Positions 1 to 10,700 of a stretch of DNA of 64,000 nt are shown here, piece after piece. Below the pieces are notes generated by a model that worked only from the letters and a program-made list of their open reading frames with translations, ran no database searches and was not told the origin of the DNA. Each line of letters starts with the position of its first letter. The stretch's first letter is position 1. The DNA comes from Branchiostoma floridae (lineage: Eukaryota > Chordata > Leptocardii > Amphioxiformes > Branchiostomatidae). The stretch lies in the NCBI RefSeq assembly GCF_000003815.2, contig NC_049987.1, forward strand, positions 16,820,564 to 16,884,563. Direction: 5' to 3'. Position numbers and translations under genes: made by a program.

Positions 1-1704
1 ACCATGGCATAAGATAGTTCTAAACCGGCCAAGGAAAGTAGTCAGTCAAGAGGTGTACATTTGCCATTTCCTAGGTAGCCAAGCTTCACTCCTCTGGTTG
101 CTTTTGATACTATCGCTACCGTAGGATCTGTTTTGAGATTATATCTGGCCTAACTGTGGCTTGTATAGATTTATTAAATATGATTTTTTTTTCCAGAGAA
201 CTTACCCTCTTGGGTGGAGGGTCACCCTCAGACATGACTCTAGACCCTGAAAAGTAAATTAAAAATGTTTTGTTAAAACATATGAAACTCATAAAACTGC
301 ATACTAGCTGCAGTAGCACTATTTTCTACAACTAGATATTGATATTTATGCTGCAAACACAATATCAAGATAAAACTGCAATTTCATGATGCAGTTTGCA
401 GAAGGAAGAAAGTGGAGTGTAAAACTAAAAATATCGTATTCACATACTGGGCAGGAATGAAAACAATAGTTTTAATTTTTTACTTAAGCTGTCACCACCA
501 AAAACACAAACATAAAACTAACGTAAAAATTTCAGTAACGTGAGTAAGTACAGTACTTTGTTATGGAGTTAGCAACACTTTCTGGTACAAACTTGGAAAC
601 TATGATAGTATAGTATTGAATATTGAAAAAAATACAGATTCAGTTGTTCTGAAATTGGTTTAACTGCAAACTTCTTTCATTAAACCTTTGTTTCCGGCCT
701 CTTGGCGTTACAATGCGGTAAACTAAAGCAGCCTAACACTAAAATCTGTTTTGTATGCATATGAGGGTCAGAGGTCAAAACTGAACAAAACATGCACTAG
801 GCGAATTTCTCATCAAATCTATCGTTGAGGGAGTTTGTTTCCAACGAGAAAAGAAAATCACAAAGTTAAAACATTTAGATACATAACTGTTGGACATCAG
901 TACAGCTATACTTGTATCTTTGACTGTGGCTAGAGTCGCTAGAGCAAAAACGTTACTGTTGAATAGTCATGGGTCAACTGGTGTTTTTAGGTTGACGTTG
1001 TTTTACATGAAATTACAACCATTTGATAACGGGTTTTTACCACCCATGTGCTCTACATGTCCTTAAAAATAGCTGCAAAGGTTTGTTACCCTGAAACAGT
1101 GCGATGCGAAAAAACTGCGACGACGAAACCTTCAAGAAATCTGAAGTTGCTTTTCGAAAGCGAACACAAGAAACCAAAATGGCGGTCGACCCGCCAAGAC
1201 GAAACGCTTGATTTCCTTACGATTGAGACGTTCCTAACCTTAAGAAGCTTACCTCTCGAATCTAGAGTCCTTCTTCTATCGTTGGTAATCCAGAAACGGC
1301 GTGTATCAGGCAGACGGAGGCATCTACGCTCGGTTCTTTGGGCGAAGATCACAGGGACAAATTTCAAGATGGACGCCCGCCATGTGCAAAATATGCATAC
1401 AAAGCACTCTGGGTAATTTAGACCTTTCCAAATTCCCATAGGGGAGTCGGCATAACTTCTGGTCCTGCCAGCTAAAATATTTCACCGTAGAAATAAAACC
1501 TTGGAAATATTTATGTATAATTGATATCAAAATATGTCTAACTTTTGTTTGATACATTTTGATGATAATTGTTGACGATGGAGTTTATTGGAGTATTTTC
1601 ATTTTAAAGTGTTCCCGGTAGTGGAATAGTCTAATCACCCCTCCCCTTTCTCCAGATAGCTTGCTGCGTGCTGTGAACCTCGGAAAACAGATTAAAGTCT
1701 CAAG
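1..1704. other. Gene-free 5' flank of SOD2
   Basis: I see no convincing coding sequence here. The open frames around 1048-1439 overlap on both strands and match nothing I recognise. The last 80 bases before the SOD2 start codon are pyrimidine-rich (near 1640-1655) and should contain the promoter and 5' UTR. There is no clear TATA box, as is common for housekeeping genes. Confidence 0.5.
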
Positions 1705-1733
1705 ATGTTGGCATGTGTCAAACTGACCCAGAG
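1705..1733 (+). CDS. SOD2: SOD2 exon 1 (coding part)
   Basis: Encodes MLACVKLTQ plus the first two bases of Arg10, the start of the mitochondrial presequence. The donor is GTGAGT at 1734. This is the first ATG after a pyrimidine-rich stretch, and the exon joins in phase to exon 2. Confidence 0.85.
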
Positions 1734-4700
1734 GTGAGTCTAGTGAGTCTTCTGAATCTTCTTGATAGTTTGGCAGAGTTTGATCGTCACGTTAAGGGCA
1801 CTAAGGTGCATAAAGCTAGCACCGTTAACTTGGGCGGGATCATAACATGATTTTGCACGTTTTGCAAAGACTGTGGCATTGGTAAACTTTAGAAATCTAA
1901 GAAACAAAGCGGATGGCAAGTAAATACCTGACCTGACCAGGTGTATATGGGTTGGTTTGGATAAATGGAAAATGTGCCTGATAGTGAGATGGTGAGGATA
2001 GAGACAGTGAAAAGGGATAACGTCACGATACAGTTCACAAGGTCACCATAGCTAATGGCACTGCAGCACTTTTGCTGTGATCTGCAAGGTGGCGTTTTTG
2101 TCACGTCAGTAGTGTTGATGCATGTTGGACACAAAACTGTGATGGGATAACAAGACGCGAGATAAACTTTTTCTAAACATTTACAGCAAGCCTACCTGCA
2201 TGTAAGCTGTTGATCAATTGAGCAAGCAATAAGCTACACATGTTTTCAGTACCCACTAATCTTTCTCACCAAGTAACATTGTCCCGAACATCTCAGAATT
2301 CAACTGACCCTGCCAAAGTCAAATCTACCGAAAATGATTGATATTGTAATGCGGAAAGTTTGTAAATTCGGCGAAAAAGACTTGCACTCTATATAAACGT
2401 TCAAGGCAGGCGCATCTACTGCTATAGCTAAAATGACCCTGTCGAGAACTCCAAATCCTCGCAAACTACGATTTTAAACCCGGTTGGGTGACATCTGGCC
2501 GCTTTATGGTCGCAATTGGCAGTGTTTCTGTATCAACAGGACCTGAAATTGTGTTGCCGTGGCCGCATTGGACAGGTGGCCACAATAGAATGTTTCTTAC
2601 TGCTTAGGTCAATGGGAAAAATCCAAGGGACTGACAAAAAGTGACCACAATGTCCAGGTGGCCTCTAATACAGGTTTGACTGTATACAAACTGGCAAGAT
2701 GGCCTGATTAAACCTTGCTTATTATATAGCAGCCCGCCCAATGTGCAAGGAGGGGCCAGCAGATTCTAGAGTTTTTGTCACACAGATTACCTTAGGTTGT
2801 AAGAGTAGAAATTACATGTAATAATAACAGTCCAAATCAGAACATGTTTTATCAACATAAAGGAAAAGTATGCATGTGCAGAAAAAACATGTCAATGGCT
2901 TGCCATGTATTTATCTGATGTATCTGTTTGCCTAGCTTCATACCTATTGACGCTTAAAAAGTTCTGCTGGAAAGATTTGACCAGCACATGCCACCTGCCT
3001 ACAATGCAAATCTAAGATTAGACATGCATTGTTGTGAGGCAAAACAAGAAAGGGAGGTCCCCATAGTTATCTTTACACATGATTGCTTATGATTCACAGT
3101 CATCATATGGACACGATTATTTGGGTCAGGGATGTTTACAAACAGACCGTGTATCTTTTTCAAATTTCTTTGTTCAAAAATAAGGTTCTCTTTTGCCGGA
3201 AAAGGGATTTTGCAAAGGAAGGGACTTCGATTTAAGGTGGGGCGAAACTCCCTTTTGTGGGCAAACTCCCTTCCTCTGATCAATTAGAGAAACTAGCAAA
3301 CCAGCAAACATTTCTATGTATAGTAGGGCTCGAAATACCGGGTGCATGTGCACCCAGGTGCACCAAAAATTGGAGCTGTGCACCCAATTATTTTCTGTGG
3401 GTGCACAGGGTGCACCCAAATATTTTCTTACTACACATGTAGTAGGTTTATGTATGAAAAGATATCCAAGTATACATACTAGTTAGTATACATCATATTC
3501 TTGACATCTAACTGTTAGAAAGATAATAAAAATGTCTGTCAACTCATGGTACTTGTTTAAGAATTTGATAGCTTGTAACTAAGTTTTATCTATTAATTTT
3601 TTGGTGCACACAATTTTTTAAGCTGGGTGCACCAATGCACTTAATCCCAAAAATGAATTTCGAGCCCTGGTGTAGAGAAACTAGCAAAACTCTATGTATA
3701 GACATGTGTGACTATTGATACATTGACCTGTGAAATTGTGGTATTATACTAGTAATGATACCACCACATCAGTGGGACCGCGTGACACGATCGGGAGCGC
3801 GTTGGTCTCAGGCCCGAGAGGTCCCGGGTTCAAATCCGCTTGCCGTGTCACCGATCTTGTGCCCTTGGGAAAGGTACTTTACACGACTTTCCTCACCTAA
3901 CTCAGGTGTAAATGAGTACATAGCTGCGGCTAGTGTCAGTGACAGGCCTTTGTGGTGGTGACAGGCCATAGGGGCATGTTCGGGCATGACGCACCCGCCA
4001 TGACACACGAGTCAGGGGTAGGAGGAACCCTTTGCATCCTTGGTCGGAAGTCCTCCTAGGAGACGGAAACTCCAAATAATAAACCTGCATCTGCTGGGGC
4101 CGTCTTACGTGGCAAACAGTTCTGTCCCTGTAGGACTTAGTGCGCCAGTAGACGAGAGGGTGGAGAAGGGAGTGCACACCCCTCCTTCACCTTAAAAAGT
4201 CACGTGCAGGCCAGGCAGACTGGTCGTCTAAGCAACCTTGTCTGCCTACCATTGATCTTCGGACACGAAGAAACAGCCATCATCATACCGCCACATCCTA
4301 TTGTATTGTTCATTTGACAAATGGGTCAAATTCCTTCAAACTTAGAGGTCAGTAGTTTAAGGCTCCTTAATTGGCTCTTGCAAAAATTTTTTTGTAAAAG
4401 TCCTTTAAAGGTCTACTACGCAACTATTTGCGCTCAAATTTGAAATATTCTAGAACTAAGAAATCTCAGATTTACTACTACTTTTGGATACTTTTTGACA
4501 CTTTTGTGTCATTATTTCACGTTTGCAACGTAGAGAATAGCCTACAAACATTTCGTCCTACGCGCGATGTAACATGTTGTCCCCCCTAGTTAGGCACCGG
4601 TGAGAATTCAAAAAAGAATCAATCATCAACGGTTATTGGTCGGGAATCTCCGGTGAGTTCCGGGTGCGTGACGTCATGACTAGCTTGTGAAACAAAATGG

Positions 4701-7700
4701 CGGAGCCAGGCGGTAGTGAGGACGGCGCTAGTGCGCCGTTCAAAACACCGCATAAGAAGCGTAAGAAGCGTCCAGGACCAGCCAAACAGTTCACGGATTC
4801 CACCCAGAAACGGAAAAGGAACGAAAGAGGAGCAACACGTGTCCGCTTAGGCGAGGCGTATGCTGCATTTTTTGCCTACTGTAAATGGCGGTATATTACA
4901 AAGTGGTTTTGATAACAGTTTTCTTGGTGAGCACTCCTCGTGAAGTAATGTCTCATGACTTTGCTAACATGTCCACTGTATGACTACTGTGTTATACTTA
5001 TACTATAGTGTTACTAGTACTGTATTACTTTTTACTAGTTTTGTTACTGCCCTGAACAATTGAGGTGTTGTTTTTGGTGTGTTCGTATGTGTGTGTGTGT
5101 GTTTGAATATTTGTATTCAGCATACTAGTATCTTTACTAGAACCTCTGGATGGGTAATGTCTAATGATGGTATTCAGTACGTAGGTGGGTCTTGGGAAGA
5201 TAAAAAGGTCAAGGTCAATTCTGAGGCTTCTGCAAGCTTTCCTTGCAAAACCAGAGGCCACATTGCAACACCTCATTTCCTCCTCTTATTGGGTTGCTAC
5301 ACTGTACACTTACAACTTGACAGTGATTTACAGAAATCTTGAAAGTTAACAGTGTTTTATTTGCAGTGCCTCTCAATCTCATGACACTGTAACACTGTTC
5401 TTGTGCTACCGGAACAGTTTTGTTTTCAACATAAAAAACTCCTTTTCACTCCTACCCCTCAGCAAAATAGATAAAGAGTACATAGTATTCTATTTATGTC
5501 ATACCCAGGTTGGAAAACACTGATTTGATTGCCAAACAACGGCGGACGCAGAGTGGGTTCTATTTAATCAATGGAAGACTGTGTTAGGACTAAGAAGCCG
5601 GCGTGGTACAGAAAATAAACACTCGATCTGGAACACCCGTATCAAACGTTATCGCGGCCCAGGTATGACATAAATAACATTATGTTATATCCGTCTGATC
5701 GTGACCTGTAGGGTTGCGTCCCACCCTGGTCTGCTGGCGGCAGCAGGAACACGACTGAAGCACACCCTGCCCAACCTGGCGTATGACTAAAACTAAAACT
5801 AAACCTAAACCTTCAGTAATATAGATAAAAGTAACATTATGTTATATCCATCTGATCGTGACCTGTAGGGTTGCGTCCCACCCTGGTCTGCTGGCGGCAG
5901 CAGGAACACGACTGAAGCACACCCTGCCCAACCTGGCGTATGACTAAAACTAAAACTAAACCTAAACCTTCAGTAATATAGATAAAAGTAACATTATGTT
6001 ATATCCATCTGATCGTGACCTGTAGGGTTGCGTCCCACCCTGGTCTGCTAGCTGTGGCAGGAACACGACTGAAGCACACCCTGCCTGACCTGGCGTATGA
6101 CTACGGAGCGCTGGAGCCCACCATCTCTGCAGAGATCATGCAGCTGCACCACTCCAAACATCACGCCACCTATGTCAACAACCTCAACGTGGCTGAGGAA
6201 AAACTTGCAGAGGCACAAGCTAAGGGTATGCAAATTAGACATTCATTTGTATGGTCTGTGAGTGTGAGAAAATGGTTTGATTCTGTCATCTTAAAAGTGA
6301 CGAGAAAGTTTTTATATCTTAGGCCATCCCCCAGCTAAAATTCACTCAAGGACAGTTCAACAAGATCTGTTGTAACAGTTTTGAAATAAATGAAGAAGAC
6401 TCAGTGTCATAAATTGGAGGTATGTGGTCATGGAACTCTACTTCCAACGACGACACTGTGCACCCCTGTTTACTTAAAATATAGTCCAAGTTGACATGGC
6501 AGTTTCTCTGGCCCAGCACTAAAGCTGTTATTTTAGTTGTTGATCTTGTTATTGTCTAAGGAGATGTAACAACAGTGATAGCCCTGGGCTAAGCGCTGAA
6601 GTTGTTATACGTTGTTGTTGTCATTGTTGTTGTTATTGTTGTTGTTCCAGGTGATGTAACAACAGAGATAGCTCTAGGCCCAGTGTTGAAGCCGTTGCTT
6701 ATGTTGTTGTTGTTGTTGTTTTACCAGGTGATGTAACAACAGAGATAGCTCTAGGCCCAGTGTTGAAGCCGTTGCTGATGTTGTTGTTGTTGTTGTTGTT
6801 TTCCCAGGTGATGTAACAACAGAGATAGCCCTAGGCCCAGTGTTGAAGCTGTTGCTTATGTTGTTGTTGTTGTTTTCCCAGGTGATGTAACAACAGAGAT
6901 AGCTCTAGGCCCAGTGTTAAAACTGTTGTTGATGTTGTTGTTGATGTTGTTCCGGGTGATGTAACAACAGAGATAGCTCTAGGCCCAGTGTTGAAGCTGT
7001 TGCTGATGTTGTTGTTGTTGTTGTTCCAGGTGATGTAACAACAGAGATAGCTCTAGGCCCAGTGTTGAAGCTGTTGCTGATGTTGTTGTTGTTGTTGTTG
7101 TTCCAGGTGATGTAACAACAGAGATAGCTCTAGGCCCAGTGTTGAAGCTGTTGCTGATGTTGTTGTTGTTGTTGTTGTTCCAGGTGATGTAACAACAGAG
7201 ATAGCTCTAGGCCCAGTGTTGAAGCTGTTGCTGATGTTGTTGTTGTTGTTGTTGTTGTTGTTCCAGGTGATGTAACAACAGAGATAGCTCTAGGCCCAGT
7301 GTTGAAGCTGTTGCTGATGTTGTTGTTGTTGTTGATGTTGTTCCAGGTGATGTAACAACAGAGATAGCTCTAGGCCCAGTGTTGAAGCTGTTGCTGATGT
7401 TGTTGTTGTTGTTGATGTTGTTCCAGGTGATGTAACAACAGAGATAGCTCTAGGCCCAGTGTTGAAGCTGTTGCTGATGTTGTTGTTGTTGTTCCAGGTG
7501 ATGTAACAACAGAGATAGCCCTAGGCCCAGCCCTGAAGTTTAACGGAGGAGGCCACCTGAACCACTCCATCTTCTGGACCAACCTGTCTCCTAACGGAGG
7601 AGGGGAGCCGCAGGGTAAGATACACAGATAATTCTTCAAAAATCTTATTTTTCAACCTCAATCATTCACTCACTGGCATTTTTTCTTTATTGGCTTTTGG

Positions 7701-10700
7701 ACAGACGAGGACAATGTACACTCAAGTTAGTGACTTATTTTAACAGTTTCACATACAGACAGAAGGTAAAGGTAGTCTTTTACCCCCCAGACCGAAATCA
7801 GGTGCACATTTATTCACCTGAGTGACGTGAGGAAGGTGGTGCAAAGTGGCACAATGTTGGGGCACGGCGAGTATCAATGACTTTTAAAATGGTACGTGCT
7901 GCTTTCTCTGCTTAGCACTCAGCATTTGGGAAAGAGTATGGAAGTTGAACACACATCGATCACTACAAGTGAATTAGCCCCCTGCTGTAGCAATTGTACA
8001 AAGTTGTGTGGTCAAAGGCTACTGGAATGGAGATAGGCCCTGCCCTATACATCATCTGATGCAGGAATTTAAGTGTAGCATCTTATTATCTCCAGGAGAA
8101 GTCCTTGAGGCGATCAACCGTGACTTCGGCTCCTTCGAGAACCTGAAGAAGAAGATGTCAGCAGCTTCTGTGGCCGTGCAGGGGTCTGGATGGGGGTGGC
8201 TGGGATATGATAAAGAGAATAACAGACTGAGTATCGCTGCCTGTGCTAACCAGGATCCCCTCCAAGCAACCACAGGTAGGAAGTACTGTACATCTTGAAA
8301 TTGCTGTGGTGTGTTTATTTTACTGGTGACTTCTTCACCAGAATTATTACTTCTATACTTAAGAATTGCTTCAACTGCAAAGTTCAAACACCATGAAAAC
8401 TTCTCTCCTTCTACTGCAAAATGGAGAAGTCCCTACAAAAATTGATAAATTTACAGTATAGTGATATTCTAATCTCCAAGCAGATACAAGGATCCAGCTC
8501 ATTTTCATTGTTTTAAGCCTGTCATTGCTGAATTGTTACTCACTCACTCACACTCACTCCCTGGTGAATTAACCAGATCTTTACATCTGCTTGGACATTA
8601 GAGAAGTTTTTTTTTTCCTTGGACTGTTTTTGTTTTCACTAATGAACTGGCAGAAATACAGACTACTAAATCTCTGCTAGATAAGTACCAACCCAGGCTT
8701 TGACAATTTTGTTTTTTTCGAGAACAATCAAAGTCTTAGACGTGATCAAGTACAATAGGACAGGGCGTTCTCACTAAATAGCTTTGATATAAACATTGCC
8801 TGAAGTTATATACACAAAGGTTATAGGTGTGACAAGTCGAAACAGGGCTCAAAATTTATTTGGGGGTGTACCTATAAAAATTGGGTGCACCACATAAAAT
8901 AAAGTAGAATGTCAGAAAAAAAAAACTTATCAAAAACCTTACTGCTCCTCTTATGAGCTTGAATCTGAAATGGGAGCTCTATGACAAAAATTTCAATGAT
9001 TCCAAATCCCAACTTCAAATTCTTATACAGTAGAAGCCGCTTGAATTTGCACGGCCTATTTGCCAGTGAATTTGGTGCTATTATCTGGCGGGTGCAATAT
9101 ACGAAGTTATCTAGCTGGACAGCACCGGTTTGGGATTTGGGGATTCCGTGCAGTTAATAGAAGTGTGTATTAATCCATTTTGCAATTAACTGGCTTCCAC
9201 TTTATTAGGTATTATGACAAACATTTTGTTATCTTTCTAACGCTTATTTAGATGGGAAGTGTATGGTGCATACCTGTGTACTTTGATATCTTTACATTCG
9301 TAAACCAATGAAAATATTCGGGTGAACCCAAAGAAAAAATAATGGGTGCACATCTCCAATTTTGGGTGCACCAAGGTGCACATGTACCCAGTATTTTCAA
9401 GCCTTGCGTAACCAACTGCTACCTGTGACAGCAAAGCTGGTGTGTTACTCTGAAGGGCGATTATACTGGCTGTAGTATACAGAAAACTAACAAAGGCCAT
9501 CAAATCTCTGAAACAATTAGATCTATGATTACACCACATTAACTGATTTAAGAATAGGTACATAGAATTTTAAACATACCCAGTGCAGTAACTTAAAACT
9601 GCTATTCCCATTATTAAAGGCAACCTAAGCAATATTAGAGCATCTAAAGTGGAAATATTCTGGATAAGGCAATCTGTATGAAACTGATATGAACTGCACT
9701 ACATTCCCACATTTTCATCGTTTTTGCATACTTTGTGCAGTTACAAACGGCGCAGAAACAAGTCGCAAAGTAGACTTCACTGCATCCTCATGTCTCTGTG
9801 GCATTGAGTATTTGCACATTGAATGTTGGTATGGAATGGAAATTGCTTCATCTTATTACGTAGAAAAGTGCCCCCAAAATTGACTTTGATAATTGAAGTT
9901 CTACACCCCTGACTCGGGCTAATATTGCTCAGGTTGCATTTAAGAACTGTCTATTCCCATTAAGGTCCTCTTAAGGGACTTCTGCTATCTGACTTAACAT
10001 CAGCAGTAACAACGGAGCACTACTGTCTCAAGATAATCACTGTCGCTGGTTTTACCTTAAGAGGACAAAGATATAACCACTTAGGCTGATAACTTAAAGA
10101 TGTTTATCACATTTTTCTTCAGTAAAAAGTGGCATAGGTGTAGGATCAAGTGTTAACTAAGTAGGTGTTTGGTGCAGTAAGGTGCCAACTGTAAAAAAGC
10201 TTTTTGATACGGTTACCACAATCTTTTTGAGCTTTTGAGTATGGGGACTACCTCCAGAGGAGAGAAGCCCCAGTAATGTAATAATACAGAAACATCAGGT
10301 CGTCATCAGAAACGGCAGATAAATAGAATATGCATCTATGTGTGTGTTCCCTTGCAATTAGACTTTGGGCAAGAAATTGTAAATGCAGATGAAAGATTTA
10401 TTGATTAAAACAAACTTTTTTGTGTAAAAAGAATGGCTGGAAACTCAGTAAAATAGTAGCCTACTCCGGAGGCCGGCAATCAGAAAACGCCAGCAATCAG
10501 CAACCAAGTACAAATAGAAATGGCCAGCAAAAGTGTATTATGAGCCAAAAAAGGCCCAGAAAGCCTGCTATGGAGGCTAGTAAAATAGTATGTTTTACAA
10601 TATAAAGACACAAAAACCATATGATTGTTTTTTTCTCTCTTTGTAGTTGCATTTGTAACAAATTGTTAACTATTGTTAAGTTGATATAGCTTTGCGTATT

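Noticed and set aside
1048-1439. Overlapping frames of 122 and 117 codons upstream of SOD2
   Set aside because: Both strands are open over the same stretch, there is no recognisable motif, and no splice or start context is convincing.
3782-3851. Functional tRNA gene
   Set aside because: The acceptor stem and B-box are tRNA-like, but the anticodon arm is poor, and a SINE body, tail and target-site duplication follow. It is a SINE head.
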